Assembly: GCA_016713505.1 (NCBI GenBank)
Contig: JADJPA010000001.1
Span: forward strand, 2,307,501 to 2,371,500
From: Candidatus Competibacteraceae bacterium
GTDB lineage: Bacteria; Pseudomonadota; Gammaproteobacteria; Competibacterales; Competibacteraceae
Direction: 5' to 3'
Length of the DNA: 64,000 nucleotides
Shown here piece after piece: positions 63,878-64,000 of this stretch; within the stretch, counting starts at the first letter, position 1, and each line of letters starts with the position of its first letter. Position numbers and translations under genes: made by a program. The notes below the pieces were generated by a model. It saw only the letters and a list, made by a program, of their open reading frames with translations, made no database searches and was not told the DNA's origin.

Positions 63878-64000
63878 CTAGCGCGTGGCGATCAACCAGA
63901 CTGCATCATAGGTCAACGGTAAGCCCGCCGGCTCCCGCAATTGCTCGTAACGCGCGGTGATCGTCCGCCAGGCCGCGCGGCTTAACGGGGCGGGACGACG
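63878..64000 (-). CDS. bioC: Malonyl-ACP methyltransferase BioC, C-terminal end (runs off the right edge)
   Basis: Forty residues end in YEQLREPAGLPLTYDAVWL, then IATR and TAG. The LPLTYDAVW end and the position next to bioD fit BioC, which caps malonyl-ACP for pimelate synthesis; the catalytic part is outside the window, so this is an inference from the tail and the context. Confidence 0.65.
   Translation of the reverse strand, partial: RRPAPLSRAAWRTITARYEQLREPAGLPLTYDAVWLIATR

Overview
The window is a chromosomal segment of a GC-rich Gammaproteobacterium outside the Enterobacterales, made almost entirely of housekeeping genes. Three blocks point there: rpsT-murJ-ribF-ileS-lspA-ispH followed by a pilE/pilY1/pilX/pilW/pilV/fimU minor-pilin cluster, which is the Pseudomonas-type order; the tRNA-fMet-rimP-nusA-infB-rbfA-truB-rpsO-pnp operon; and rpsU-yqeY-dnaG-rpoD. 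I cannot name the genus. A glycogen-storing, Competibacter-like or related lineage is only a guess from treYZ and overall gene content.

Layout. 1-6.2 kb: the 5' part of uvrD, a Gfo/Idh/MocA oxidoreductase, then ugd-manC-manB, which make UDP-glucuronate and GDP-mannose precursors for surface polysaccharide. 6.2-12 kb: tsaD, divergent from rpsU-yqeY-dnaG-rpoD and tRNA-Ile(CAU). 12-21 kb: rpsT, then murJ, a B12-type radical SAM protein, ribF, ileS, lspA and ispH. 21-31 kb: the lower-GC minor-pilin operon on the minus strand, flanked divergently by an AlgZ/AlgR-type two-component pair. 31-35 kb: HIT hydrolase, recR, ybaB, dnaX, the 4.5S SRP RNA and tRNA-Ser(GGA). 35-44 kb: the nusA-infB-pnp operon with its initiator tRNA. 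44-49 kb: DUF2069-wrbA, a small lipoprotein, a TlpA-like thioredoxin, acyP, an AT-rich stretch with three consensus DnaA boxes, proS and a DUF4124 protein. 49-61 kb: ilvB-ilvH-ilvC, a NYN/LOTUS gene, pssA, treZ-treY on the opposite strand, and leuA. 61-64 kb: family-4 uracil-DNA glycosylase, rimI, a cold-shock protein, and bioD with the 3' end of bioC.

How the genes work together. Most of the window is transcription, translation and replication machinery (sigma-70, primase, NusA, IF2, ribosomal proteins, tRNA synthetases, tRNA modification, clamp loader, recombination and repair). Lipoprotein and peptidoglycan export (lspA, murJ), branched-chain amino-acid synthesis (ilvBHC, leuA), phosphatidylserine synthesis and biotin synthesis add core metabolism. 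The accessory parts are the pilus-tip/minor-pilin cluster with its likely regulator pair beside it, trehalose synthesis from maltodextrin, the lone radical SAM gene and the NYN gene.

I found no insertion sequence, prophage, CRISPR array or recognisable defence island. The observations most worth following are the DnaA-box cluster in a convergent intergenic region, the AlgZR-pilus adjacency, the unusual end mismatch of the initiator tRNA, a nine-base tandem repeat coding the N-terminus of NusA, and the genes inserted into the ilv-pssA-leuA block.
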